This document shows positions 6,505 through 14,612 of a stretch of 19,526 bases of DNA, in pieces (position 1 is the stretch's first letter; every line of letters starts with the position of its first letter). A model generated the notes under the pieces. That model was not told where the DNA came from and ran no database searches. It saw nothing but the letters and a program-made list of their open reading frames with translations. This DNA comes from JAFGBH01 sp964430915 (GTDB taxonomy: Bacteria; Desulfobacterota; Syntrophia; Syntrophales; UBA2210), in assembly GCA_964430915.1 (NCBI GenBank), contig CAYSHT010000030.1, positions 1 through 19,526 on the forward strand. The letters run 5' to 3'. The translations under genes and the position numbers were made by a program.

Positions 6505-8575
6505 TTCCCATGATCTCCTTGCGTTCGTCATCTATCGGAATGCCTTCAACTATATAGGCCGGAAGAGAGATAATAAAGGTTGTTCCCTTGCCCGGCTCGC
6601 TCTCTACGTCAATAAAGCCGCTGTGCCTCTGTATTATGCCATAGGCAATTGAAAGCCCGAGACCCGTCCCCTGCCCAGGATCTTTCGTCGTAAAGAAGGG
6701 TTCAAATATATGGGGCAGATAGGCTTGATCAATTCCCTTTCCCGTATCCGAAATGATAACCTTCACTGTCTTGGGACTCGTCAGAAGACATATCTTTTCG
6801 TCGTGAAACACCACATCTTCGGAATCTCCCGGCTGTCTGCTCAACGCTTCTGTCGCGATCGTCATTTTGCCTTTTCCACCCATGGCATCGGCGGCATTGA
6901 TGAAAAGATTCAGAAATACCTGCTCCAGCCTCGATCTGTCGCCCTTCACGTCGGGAATATCTTCGGCAAGATCGGTCTCAATCGATATCCCGAGAAACAT
7001 CGACTGATCCTTTACCAGGTTGAGTGCTGTGAGGATAATATTGTTGATATTAAAGGGCATCATATCACCCGCGGGCGTTCTGGCAAAATCGAGGAGGTTT
7101 CTCACTATCTCCTTACACCGATTGGCCTGATATATGATTTTTTCTATATTTCCCCGAGTCGTGTTTTCCTCGGGGAGTTCTTCGGCGACGAGACTACTGT
7201 AAAGAAGAATACCCCCCAACGGATTGTTGATCTCGTGGGCCACACCTGCCGCTATCTGTCCAAGGGCCGCGAGTCTCTCAGTTCGGGTCAGCTGCTTAAA
7301 TACCCTTTGCAGTCTGTCGTCGCGGTCCTTGAGTGACTTGGCCATGTTGTTGAAGGCATCATCCAGGATGTCAAAGCCCGAGAACCTGTCACGGGGCAAC
7401 TGGTAATTGAGATCACCCGAGGCAATTTTTTCGGTGGCTTTTTTCAGGATCCGTATTCTCTCGATAATCGTGTGGCCGAGGAAGAAGGAGATTCCGAATG
7501 CCACTATCATTCCCAGCGTGGTTATACCCAGGAATATCAATACGGTAAACTGTTTCATGTCCCGGTATTTCGCTTCCAGAATACCGGTATAGAGCATTCC
7601 TATAATTGTATCATTGATGTCATATATCGGGGCGTAGGAACTGATATACCAGTCATTGACAACAAAAGCCCTCCCTATCCATTCCTTGCCCTCGCCGATA
7701 ACGCGTTCATACACCTCCTTCGATACGATTGTACCGATCGCCCTTTGATTATTTTCCGTCATCACGTTGGTAGAAACCCGGACCCCGCCCTGGAATATGG
7801 TGGCAAAACCCATATCGAGGTTTCTGTATTTCTCGTCGTGATAGACCGTTTCCTTTATCTTGTCCACAATCGTATAGTCTTTGTTAATGAGGGTCCCGCC
7901 AACCAGGGCTCCTAAAAGATTCAGTTCGTCATCGATAATGGGGTAGGCGGCCCGCATCACCAGCCCTTTGGACAACTGTTTTTCACTGATCGTTATGGAC
8001 TGAGGGGTCTTTACTATCGGTATTTCAATCCGTGAAGAAAGCCCTGGATTCTCCCTTTTGATAACCTCTGCCGGAATCAGTTCCACCGAAGATTGCGGCA
8101 CTCCCTCATCGAGACATTTTTTGACGACAACATCCCACATAATGTTATCACCCCTCGCGCCCGGATTAGAGGGCCTGTAGAGCACCGTGCCCTCGGTATC
8201 AACAACGGCGAGCATGTCAAGTCCCACGCAATCCTCGGATGTGGCGGTATCATCCCTGATCAGTCCTCTCAGGTTTTCTAGTGCATCAATATTCCGGGAT
8301 TGAACTGTCTCTTTCAGGGGAGTCCTGAGGGCTATGCACTGTATCTGAGATTTCAGGCTTGCCATATTGTAATCAAAGACCAGCCGAGCCGTATTTATAT
8401 CCTGTTGAACCTTTCGCTGAACTTCAGCAATTGTATTCTCGTTGATAATACGAATCCCGACCACCGTTGCTACCAGGCCGGTCAGACAGGTCGCTATCAG
8501 AAACCCGAGCACAAGTCTGCTCTGCAGATTCACCATTGTTATTCTATTAAAAAATTTCTTCAGAAGTTCCATCAT
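6497..8575 (-). CDS. membrane sensor histidine kinase: Cache sensor, HAMP, HisKA, HATPase_c
   Basis: Numbered from ATG 8575 (692 residues), TM1 is at about 21-43 and a periplasmic region at about 44-340. That region resembles double-Cache or Cache3/Cache2 sensors, with the segment FATIFQGGVRVSTNV and the later SSYAPIYD...GMLYTG pattern. TM2 is at about 343-368 and is followed by HAMP. The H-box is AAGVAHEINNP with His447, the N-box is around LNLFINAADAM, and the G-boxes are DTGKGI and GTGLGLS. It should sense a small ligand outside the membrane and phosphorylate the sigma54 activator, whose gene overlaps its stop. The ORF can be extended to GTG 8635, but that stretch has no ribosome-binding site and consists of a terminator-like hairpin. 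Start choice among 8575, 8572 and 8536 is uncertain. Confidence 0.9.
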   Translation of the reverse strand: MMELLKKFFNRITMVNLQSRLVLGFLIATCLTGLVATVVGIRIINENTIAEVQRKVQQDINTARLVFDYNMASLKSQIQCIALRTPLKETVQSRNIDALENLRGLIRDDTATSEDCVGLDMLAVVDTEGTVLYRPSNPGARGDNIMWDVVVKKCLDEGVPQSSVELIPAEVIKRENPGLSSRIEIPIVKTPQSITISEKQLSKGLVMRAAYPIIDDELNLLGALVGGTLINKDYTIVDKIKETVYHDEKYRNLDMGFATIFQGGVRVSTNVMTENNQRAIGTIVSKEVYERVIGEGKEWIGRAFVVNDWYISSYAPIYDINDTIIGMLYTGILEAKYRDMKQFTVLIFLGITTLGMIVAFGISFFLGHTIIERIRILKKATEKIASGDLNYQLPRDRFSGFDILDDAFNNMAKSLKDRDDRLQRVFKQLTRTERLAALGQIAAGVAHEINNPLGGILLYSSLVAEELPEENTTRGNIEKIIYQANRCKEIVRNLLDFARTPAGDMMPFNINNIILTALNLVKDQSMFLGISIETDLAEDIPDVKGDRSRLEQVFLNLFINAADAMGGKGKMTIATEALSRQPGDSEDVVFHDEKICLLTSPKTVKVIISDTGKGIDQAYLPHIFEPFFTTKDPGQGTGLGLSIAYGIIQRHSGFIDVESEPGKGTTFIISLPAYIVEGIPIDDERKEIMGIG

Positions 8576-8578
8576 CCC

Positions 8579-8628
8579 AAAATAAAAAGGGGTCAGAAGC
8601 AACTCGGTCCCTTTTCTCAACCCCTTTT
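8579..8628 (-). terminator. terminator-like hairpin between the CBS-ACT gene and the kinase gene
   Basis: On the minus strand AAAAGGGGT (8628 to 8620) pairs perfectly with ACCCCTTTT (8593 to 8585) around a 26-nt loop and is followed by TATTTT (8584 to 8579). It begins 17 bases after the stop of the CBS-ACT gene and ends 3 bases before the ATG chosen for the kinase. It is likely an intrinsic or partial terminator that lowers kinase expression relative to the upstream genes. The long loop makes it weaker than a typical one. Confidence 0.5.
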
Positions 8629-8645
8629 CATACACACAGAATTTT

Positions 8646-9296
8646 TTACTTTATCACCTGATACTCATTATTTACCCTGTATCCCGCTTTTTCCAGTTCA
8701 TTGCATAGTTTTTCACTGCTGTCAGCATTAACCCTGATAAGCGTGGTCCTCGAATCGTGTGTATTCTTGTCGATAGTTGACATAATCGAAAGGATGGTAA
8801 GCCCCATTTCATTGATGATGCCGGCCACCTTCGCTATCTCGCCGATATTGCTCGAAAGGATCAATTCACAGCGGGAACTGGGAATATCAACACCCATGAA
8901 ATCGAGGAGCACATTCAAAAGATCACAGGTGGTGATGATTCCAAGCAGCTCATCTCCGAGGACAACAGGCAGACTGTTAACCCGTTTCTCATTTATGAGT
9001 TTTGCCGCTTCTTCTATGGTGGTGCTCGGGGCAACGGTATAGACCTCTTTTGTCATTATCTCCTCGGTCTTCATTTCCGAAAGGAGATAGTTAAGCTCGT
9101 GAACAGAGAGTGAACTCGCCGGAGAGGCAGAGTTTTCCCTGATATCCCTGTCTGTCACTATGCCCACCAATTTCTTTCCTTCCACCACGGGCATCTGATC
9201 TATATTATGTTCTTTTAAGAGATTCTTAACCTTCAGGACGCTCGTATCCCTATTGACAGTGATCAGATTTCGCGTCATCCTTCTTCCTACAAACAT
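8646..9296 (-). CDS. CBS-CBS-ACT domain protein
   Basis: A 216-residue cytoplasmic protein with two CBS domains, at about 7-60 (ending with VGIVTDRDIRE) and 78-135 (LLGIITTCDLL). They are followed by an ACT-like domain at about 140-212. CBS pairs bind adenine nucleotides and ACT domains bind amino acids or similar ligands, so this looks like a stand-alone metabolite sensor. A strong GGAGGGGG site precedes the ATG. It starts 24 bp after the Rho-N-domain gene and precedes the kinase gene, in one minus-strand string. AcuB-like proteins have similar architecture and size, but nothing here proves an acetoin role. Confidence 0.85.
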   Translation of the reverse strand: MFVGRRMTRNLITVNRDTSVLKVKNLLKEHNIDQMPVVEGKKLVGIVTDRDIRENSASPASSLSVHELNYLLSEMKTEEIMTKEVYTVAPSTTIEEAAKLINEKRVNSLPVVLGDELLGIITTCDLLNVLLDFMGVDIPSSRCELILSSNIGEIAKVAGIINEMGLTILSIMSTIDKNTHDSRTTLIRVNADSSEKLCNELEKAGYRVNNEYQVIK

Positions 9297-9320
9297 AATA
9301 CCCCCTCCAAATTACAATTT

Positions 9321-9862
9321 CTATGAAGCACTCCCGGCAAGCTTCCTTGTTCTCTTTTTCAGTCTGCTTATTTTTCTTTTCAGTCGAAGAGCCCCCACCT
9401 TATCCTTCTTCTCTTTCAGTTCTTCTTTCTTTTCCCTGAGTTCCTTCATCTTCGCTTTCAACCCAGCGACACCCTCAACCGACGCTACCTTCGCCTTCTT
9501 CAGGGGAACTTTCTTTACTTCTTTGACTTCCTCTACTTCTTTGACTTCCTTCACTTCCTCTACTTCCTTTGCTCCCTGCACTTCCTTTATCGCCGCAACA
9601 AGCTCATCCTTTTTCANNNNNNNNNNNNNNNNNNNNNNNNNNNNNNNNNNNNNNNNNNNNNNNNNNNNNNNNNNNNNNNNNNNNNNNNNNNNNNNNNNNN
9701 NNNNNNNNNNNNNNNNACTTCCTTTGCTCCCTGCACTTCCTTTATCGCCGCAACAAGCTCATCCTTTTTCATGGCACTCACACCCTGGATTTCCTCCATT
9801 CCGAGTGCCATTTCCTTAAGTTCCTTTACCGTTAATTTCTCCAAAGATTTTTCTTCCGCCAT
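9321..9862 (-). CDS. Rho N-terminal-domain protein with Glu/Lys/Val repeats and a basic tail, split by an assembly spacer
   Basis: The right part (ATG 9862) encodes a Rho N-terminal (SAP-like helix-extension-helix) domain in about 42 residues: LTVKELKEMA, then MKKDELVAAIKE. The left part continues with VQGAKE, Glu/Lys/Val repeats such as EVEEVKEVKEV, and a strongly basic coiled tail rich in Lys and Arg. A 100-N spacer at 9617-9716 interrupts it, but the last 55 bases before the spacer equal the first 55 after it. The frames agree exactly when the copies are merged, and the protein is then 128 residues. A Rho-N plus basic tail suggests nucleic-acid binding. It heads the sensory operon, with AGGGGG upstream of the start. 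The spacer and one copy of the duplicate do not belong to the gene. Confidence 0.75.
9562..9771. repeat. exact 55-bp direct duplication flanking the N spacer (assembly overlap)
   Basis: Bases 9562-9616 and 9717-9771 are identical. The right copy begins at the first base after the spacer and the left copy ends at the last base before it. An end-to-end identity of exactly 55 bp fits two contigs that share one k-mer of a de Bruijn graph assembled with k=55. I read it as an artefact, not a biological repeat. Confidence 0.85.
9617..9716. other. 100-N scaffolding spacer 1
   Basis: A run of exactly 100 N lies inside the Rho-N-domain gene. Because its flanks overlap by 55 bp, the true gap is probably minus 55 bp, meaning no sequence is missing. 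Confidence 0.9.
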
Positions 9863-9873
9863 TGCATTGCCCC

Positions 9874-9891
9874 CTAATAAGACCTTATTAG
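9874..9891. promoter_or_regulatory. 18-bp perfect palindrome in the leader of the sensory operon
   Basis: CTAATAAGACCTTATTAG has 8-bp arms around AC. It lies between the predicted promoter (9913-9942) and the start codon at 9862, next to the AGGGGG ribosome-binding site. It fits an operator for a dimeric regulator. A 7-bp AT-rich RNA hairpin is also possible. Confidence 0.45.
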
Positions 9892-9912
9892 TATTTAAGA
9901 ATTTACCGATTC

Positions 9913-9942
9913 TTTATAGCATAAGGGATTTCATAAAATCAA
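9913..9942 (-). promoter_or_regulatory. putative sigma70 promoter of the sensory operon
   Basis: On the minus strand TTGATT (9942 to 9937) and TATAAA (9918 to 9913) are separated by 18 bp. They match the consensus at four and five of six positions. The distance to the ATG at 9862 is about 50 bp. Confidence 0.5.
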
Positions 9943-10054
9943 ATTGATTTCTCCGGATAGCAACCCATACGGCCCCCTGAAAAGGAACCCGAAATCCACC
10001 TTTCGACTGTACAATTTTATCTGACCCGCAAAGGATGTCATTGCAACACATGTC

Positions 10055-10083
10055 TTGACATAGGTCCGTATTTTCCATATATC
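10055..10083 (+). promoter_or_regulatory. putative sigma70 promoter of hrpA
   Basis: A perfect TTGACA (10055-10060) is followed after 17 bp by TATATC (10078-10083). Transcription would start near 10090, so the whole two-hairpin repeat (10108-10221) would be the 5' leader of the hrpA mRNA. Confidence 0.55.
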
Positions 10084-10107
10084 TACTTGAAATTCCTTAG
10101 AATGGTG

Positions 10108-10221
10108 GAACTGGACAGCGAGCGCTAACCCCGTTGCTTGCAGCGGGGTTAGCGAGCGAATAATAAAACCTTTGCCTTAACAGTCGGAGATTCCCCGCAA
10201 CTTGTTGCGGGGAGCTTCAAT
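10108..10221 (+). repeat. two-hairpin dispersed repeat, copy B
   Basis: This 114-bp element is homologous to the reverse complement of 1721-1836. Hairpin 1 is a 14-bp stem, CGCTAACCCCGTTG (10123-10136), loop CTTG, CAGCGGGGTTAGCG (10141-10154), with G-T pairs that suit this strand as RNA. Hairpin 2 is a perfect 10-bp stem, TCCCCGCAAC (10192-10201), two T, GTTGCGGGGA (10204-10213). AGCGAGCG occurs on both sides of hairpin 1. The linker holds CTTAACAGTCG, conserved with copy A. The element fills the region between the predicted hrpA promoter and the hrpA start. No transposase is present in either copy. Confidence 0.85.
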
Positions 10222-10255
10222 ATTTTCCATTAGCGAAGAGATCGGGACAAAGACT

Positions 10256-13200
10256 GTGACGGAAATAGATATCCTCCAAAAAAAAATTCGCACCTCCATG
10301 AAGGACTGTATGAGGGTCGACAGATTCGCCCTTACGAGATCCCTCAATTTCATAGGGCAGATGATTAAAAAGGAGGCCCCGGAAGAAACCCTCCTAAAGA
10401 GACTCCATAATCTTGAACGAAGAGTGATTCGCTCGAAAGAGACAAAAAAGGAACGCCGGGCTCATCTGCCGAAGATTACCTATCCCGCAGGCCTCCCGAT
10501 TGTCTCACGGAAAGAGGAAATTATTGATGCCATACAACACAACCCCGTAGTCGTCATCACCGGCGAGACGGGTTCGGGAAAGACGACCCAGATACCCAAG
10601 ATGTGTATCGAGGCCGGCCGTGGAATAGACGGAGCTATCGGATGCACCCAGCCGAGGAGGATAGCGGCCGTCACGGTTTCCCGAAGGGTTGCTGCCGAAC
10701 TGAACGAACCCCCGGGAAAATCAGTGGGATACAAGATCCGTTTCGAGGAAGAAGGGGGCAGGAACAACTATGTCAAATTCATGACGGACGGCATCCTCCT
10801 CATGGAGACCCAGGGTGACAGGTATCTCAATGAATACGACACGATCATCGTCGACGAGGCACACGAGAGAAGTATCAATATCGATTTTATCCTGGGGATA
10901 CTGAAGACCCTTCTGAAAAAGAGAAAAGATCTTAAGATCATCATCACATCGGCCACGATAGATCCCGAAAAATTTTCAATGGCTTTTGACAATGCACCCA
11001 TTATCGAGGTCTCGGGACGTATGTATCCAGTGGAGATTATCTACCATCCCCTCGATCCGGAACTGGAGGAAAAGGGTGAAAACACCTACGTCGACGGTGC
11101 GGTCTCGGCCATTGGTGATCTCAAGCGCAGATCGAAAAGGGGGGATATTCTCGTTTTCATGCCCACCGAGCGGGATATCAGAGAGACCTGTGATCGGATA
11201 GCGGCAAAAAAATATACGAATACCGATGTCTTTCCCCTCTTTGCTCGATTGTCTTCTAAAGAGCAGCAACGGGTCTTTCTCCCCTCAAAGGGACAGAAGA
11301 TCATCGTGGCCACCAACGTGGCCGAGACATCGATTACGATACCGGGGATACGCTACGTCATAGACAGCGGCCTCGCGCGCATCTCCGAATACAACCCCTC
11401 AACCCGCACGAAAAGACTCCCCATCAAGGGGATATCGAAAAGCAGTGCCCTCCAGAGAAAAGGGCGGTGCGGGCGTGTTGAGAACGGGATCTGTATCCGG
11501 CTCTATAGGGAGGAAAAATACGAGAGCAGGTCACTTTTTACTGAGCCCGAGATACTTCGGTCAAATCTTGCCGAGATTATACTCAGAATGATTGACCTGA
11601 AGATTGGCGACATCTCCACCTTCCCCTTCATGGATCCGCCGACACCCAGGAGCATAAAGGACGGATACAACGTCCTGACAGAACTGGGGGCCATTACGCG
11701 GGAAAAGGGCACGATTCTCCTCACCGAAAGGGGAAAAAAGATGGCCCGAATGCCCGCAGATCCAAGAATCTCAAGGATGATACTGGAGGCGGAAAAGGAG
11801 GATTGCGTCGCCGAGGTCCTTATCATCGCTTCAGCCCTCTCTATTCAGGACCCGAGAGAACGGCCCCTTGAGGCCGAGAAGGAAGCGGACGAGACCCACA
11901 AACCATTTATCAATCCCTCATCCGATTTTATGACGCTCCTCACCATATGGAACAAATATCACGACACCTGGAAGGCCCTGAAAACCCAGAACAGGATGAG
12001 AAAATTCTGCAAGGCCCACTTCCTCTCTTACAGGAGGATGACCGAATGGATGGATATCCATGACCAGATTGCGACGATACTGAAGGAGCTGAAAATCGGG
12101 AAGAAGAAGCGCACCAGGAAACTCGAGGGCGACGCCCTCTATGCGGGAATCCACCGCTCCATCCTGAGCGGCTATCTTTCCAACATCGCCGTGAAGAAGG
12201 AGAAAAATCTCTATCAATCGACAAAAGGAAAGGAGGTAATGATATTTCCCGGTTCCGGAATTTTCAATGGCGGAACGGACTGGATCGTATCTGCCGAGGT
12301 TGTTGAAACGTCGAGGATTTTCGCCCGTACGGCGGCAAACATACAGGTAAACTGGCTTGAAGAAGTTGGAAAGGATCTCTGCCGTTTCTCATACTCAAAC
12401 CCCCACTGGGAGAAAGGAAGGGGAGAGGTCGTGGCAGCGGAGCAGATTACCCTCTTCGGTCTGGTTATCGTCACGGAACGACCCCGATCCTTCGGCCCTG
12501 TAAATCCGGAAGAGGCCTCACAAATATTCATACGAAAGGCCCTTGTGCCGGGAGATGTTAAGAAACCTCCCCCTTTTCTTACCCACAACCTGGAACTCAT
12601 AGAAACCCTTCAAGGCATGGAAGACAAACTCCGAAAGAGAAATATCATCGCCGGTGAGGATGAGATGGCGGAGTTTTACGAAGAACGTCTCGGAGCTGTC
12701 TACGACATGAAAATGCTCCACGACATGATCGACGACAGGGGAAGCGATGAGTTTCTCATGATGAAGGAGGAGGATATCGTACATCACTATCCCGACGATG
12801 AGTTGTCTCTCTACCCTGATGAAATCGCCGTGGGCACTTCAGATCTTGCCGTAAGCTATCGTTTCGATCCGGGGAAACCGGAAGACGGCGTCACCGTCAC
12901 GGTGCCTTCCCACCTGACACCGACTGCCCCCCTTGAAAAGACAGACTGGAAAATACCGGGTCTCCTGAAGGAAAAAATCACTTCCCTCGTCAAGGGACTC
13001 CCCAAAGAGTACAGAAAGAAACTAGTTCCCATACCACGGACCGTGGAGATTATTCTCAGCGAAATGGAAGAGGAGAACATGTCTCTTCTCGCCTCCCTTG
13101 CCCGGTTCATCTACAGGAGATTCGGCATCGATATACCCGCCAGGGAATGGCCCGTTGAGGCCCTCCCCGAGTACCTGAAAACACGCTTTTCCATCATCGA

Positions 13201-13572
13201 CGAGGAGGGAAAGGAATTGCAATCGGGAAGGGATATAAATCTGCTGAGGGCGACAATGGATAGCGGAAAGAAAACCTCCGCCTTTAAGAGNNNNNNNNNN
13301 NNNNNNNNNNNNNNNNNNNNNNNNNNNNNNNNNNNNNNNNNNNNNNNNNNNNNNNNNNNNNNNNNNNNNNNNNNNNNNNNNNNNNNNNNNATGATCTTTC
13401 ACGGGATCTCCCCCCCTATTCAACGGCGGAAAAAAGAAAGGCCATCAATGAATTTTTCTGGATGATAGAGGAATACAAGATATCTCTCTTTGCACCGGAG
13501 ATTAAGACCCTCTTTACCGTCTCACCCAAAAAGCTCGACGACAAACTGAAAGAAATAGAGAGAATGATCTGA
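10256..13572 (+). CDS. hrpA: HrpA-type DEAH-box RNA helicase, interrupted by an N spacer
   Basis: The protein matches E. coli HrpA from the N-terminus onward. Numbered from GTG 10256, Walker A GETGSGKT is at about 103-110 and DEAH at about 200-203, followed by SAT and the motif VI sequence QRKGRCGRV. The HrpA C-terminal DUF3418 region then begins (about 1011 residues before the spacer). After the spacer the true C-terminus resumes in a different frame at 13393, with 59 residues from DLSRDLPPY to a stop at 13570-13572, including FFWMIEEYKISLFAPE typical of HrpA ends. E. coli HrpA has 1300 residues, so roughly 200 may be missing. The frame can be opened to TTG 10202, but that codon sits in the loop of repeat hairpin 2, so I reject it. 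GTG 10256 keeps the conserved N-terminus; its ribosome-binding site is weak. HrpA is reported to act on stalled ribosomes. Confidence 0.9.
13291..13390. other. 100-N scaffolding spacer 2
   Basis: This spacer lies inside hrpA. Its flanks do not overlap. Coding frames on the two sides require a missing length of 3n+2 bases, and 100 does not satisfy this, so the length is a placeholder. Confidence 0.9.
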
Positions 13573-13757
13573 TAATAACTGCATAAGGTGCTTTACAGGA
13601 GCACGTAAAAATTATAAAAAAGTACGGAATCGATGTTGAATTTTTTTTCCAAACCTTTTATTGAGTAAAATATGGTATAGGTCTTTCTCGAGTTACTGTC
13701 ATTCTCGCCGCAAGCAGGGTTTACAGGGCGTAAATACGTCAAAAGGAGGCAACGTTC

Positions 13758-14606
13758 ATGTCTTTAAACAAAACAATACCGGGAAGAAGTTTTCATTATA
13801 TCTGCCTTGTAAGCCTCGTCGCCCTCTGTCTCATCACTTTCGCAAGCTGCGGGGGAAAGGTTAAAAAAAGAGCGAGACATTTCACGGGGAACACCTTTAC
13901 CAACAGCATAGGGATGAAATTTGTCCTTATTCCGGAAGGCTCCTTCATGATGGGGAGCCCCGCCGACGAAGTGGGAAGAGATGGAAACGAGAACATTCAT
14001 AAGGTGGAGATAGAAAAACCTTTTTATATGCAGACTCAGGAAGTCACCCAGGATCAGTGGGAAAAGGTAATGGGCAAGAATCCCACGAAATTTAAACACA
14101 GCAGCCACGATTGTCCCGTCGATAATGTCTCCTGGAACGATGTCAAGACATTCATACGGAAACTAAACAAGAAGGAAAAAACAAAGAAGTACCGCCTCCC
14201 CACGGAGGCTGAGTGGGAATACGCATGCAGGGCGGGAACCACCACTGCCTTTTACACGGGTGACTGCATCTCGTCCGCGCAGGCAAATTACAACGGCAAT
14301 TATCCCCTGGGAAAATGCCCCGAGGGGGAATACCGATACGCACCGTCAGTGGTGGGGAGCTTCGCACCCAATCCCTGGGGGCTTTACGACATGCACGGAA
14401 ATGTCTGGGAATGGTGCCAGGAATGGGACAAAGACTATGAAGGAGATCCCGCCGCAGGCTCTAAGGAATACCGTCCCCGTCGCGGAGGGTCCTGGCGCGA
14501 CACTGCACAGTATGTACGATCCGCCAGTCGTCTCAGGGTTTACCCAAAATACAAATACAAATACAGCGGCTTCCGTATCGCTTGTGATCCGGCCACAAAA
14601 AAATAA
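13758..14606 (+). CDS. formylglycine-generating-enzyme-fold (SUMF1) lipoprotein, non-catalytic
   Basis: A 282-residue protein. The N-terminus has a positively charged start, a hydrophobic stretch and a lipobox-like FASC with Cys31, so it is probably a lipoprotein; Phe at the -3 position is unusual. From about residue 46 to the end it is an FGE-sulfatase domain: MKFVLIPEGSFMMGS, QEVTQDQWEKVMG, RLPTEAEWEYACRAG, DMHGNVWEWC, RRGGSW and SGFRIA. True formylglycine-generating enzymes have two catalytic cysteines just after RGGSW; here that stretch is RDTAQYVRSASR and both are absent. It is therefore more likely a binding or structural member of the fold. A good AAGGAGG site lies 9 bp upstream of the ATG. 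It is convergent with the DUF4139 gene, with only 6 bp between them. Confidence 0.87.
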   Translation: MSLNKTIPGRSFHYICLVSLVALCLITFASCGGKVKKRARHFTGNTFTNSIGMKFVLIPEGSFMMGSPADEVGRDGNENIHKVEIEKPFYMQTQEVTQDQWEKVMGKNPTKFKHSSHDCPVDNVSWNDVKTFIRKLNKKEKTKKYRLPTEAEWEYACRAGTTTAFYTGDCISSAQANYNGNYPLGKCPEGEYRYAPSVVGSFAPNPWGLYDMHGNVWEWCQEWDKDYEGDPAAGSKEYRPRRGGSWRDTAQYVRSASRLRVYPKYKYKYSGFRIACDPATKK

Positions 14607-14612
14607 GAAGCG

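Larger units (their letters stand above)
9863..10255. other. 393-bp divergent intergenic region
   Basis: This region separates the minus-strand Rho-N-domain gene from hrpA. It contains an 18-bp palindrome (9874-9891), a minus-strand promoter (9913-9942), a plus-strand promoter (10055-10083) and repeat copy B (10108-10221). Nothing clear was seen in 9943-10054 or 10222-10255. Confidence 0.75.

Noticed and set aside
6710..7336. Plus-strand ORF of 208 residues opposite the histidine kinase
   Set aside because: It is antisense to the kinase catalytic region, has no ribosome-binding site and no recognisable motif.
9253..9819. Plus-strand Phe/Ser-rich ORF of 188 residues running through the N spacer
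   Set aside because: It is the mirror of the Glu/Lys-rich Rho-N gene. Its open length comes from the biased codon content and the undetermined bases.
10202..10255. TTG 10202 as the start of hrpA
   Set aside because: The codon lies in the loop of a dispersed-repeat hairpin, and its first residues are translated repeat sequence unlike any HrpA N-terminus.
13391..13465. Stop near 13465 as the end of hrpA, or hrpA as a pseudogene
   Set aside because: The frame is set by an arbitrary 100-N length. The real HrpA C-terminus is encoded in the next frame up to 13572.
13588..13604. GTGCT-N7-AGCAC as an hrpA terminator
   Set aside because: The stem has only 5 bp and no T-run follows it.
13701..13720. 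CGCCGCAAGCAGGG as a third copy of the dispersed repeat
   Set aside because: Only a short stretch resembles the repeat hairpin core. The partner arm, linker and flanking blocks are missing.
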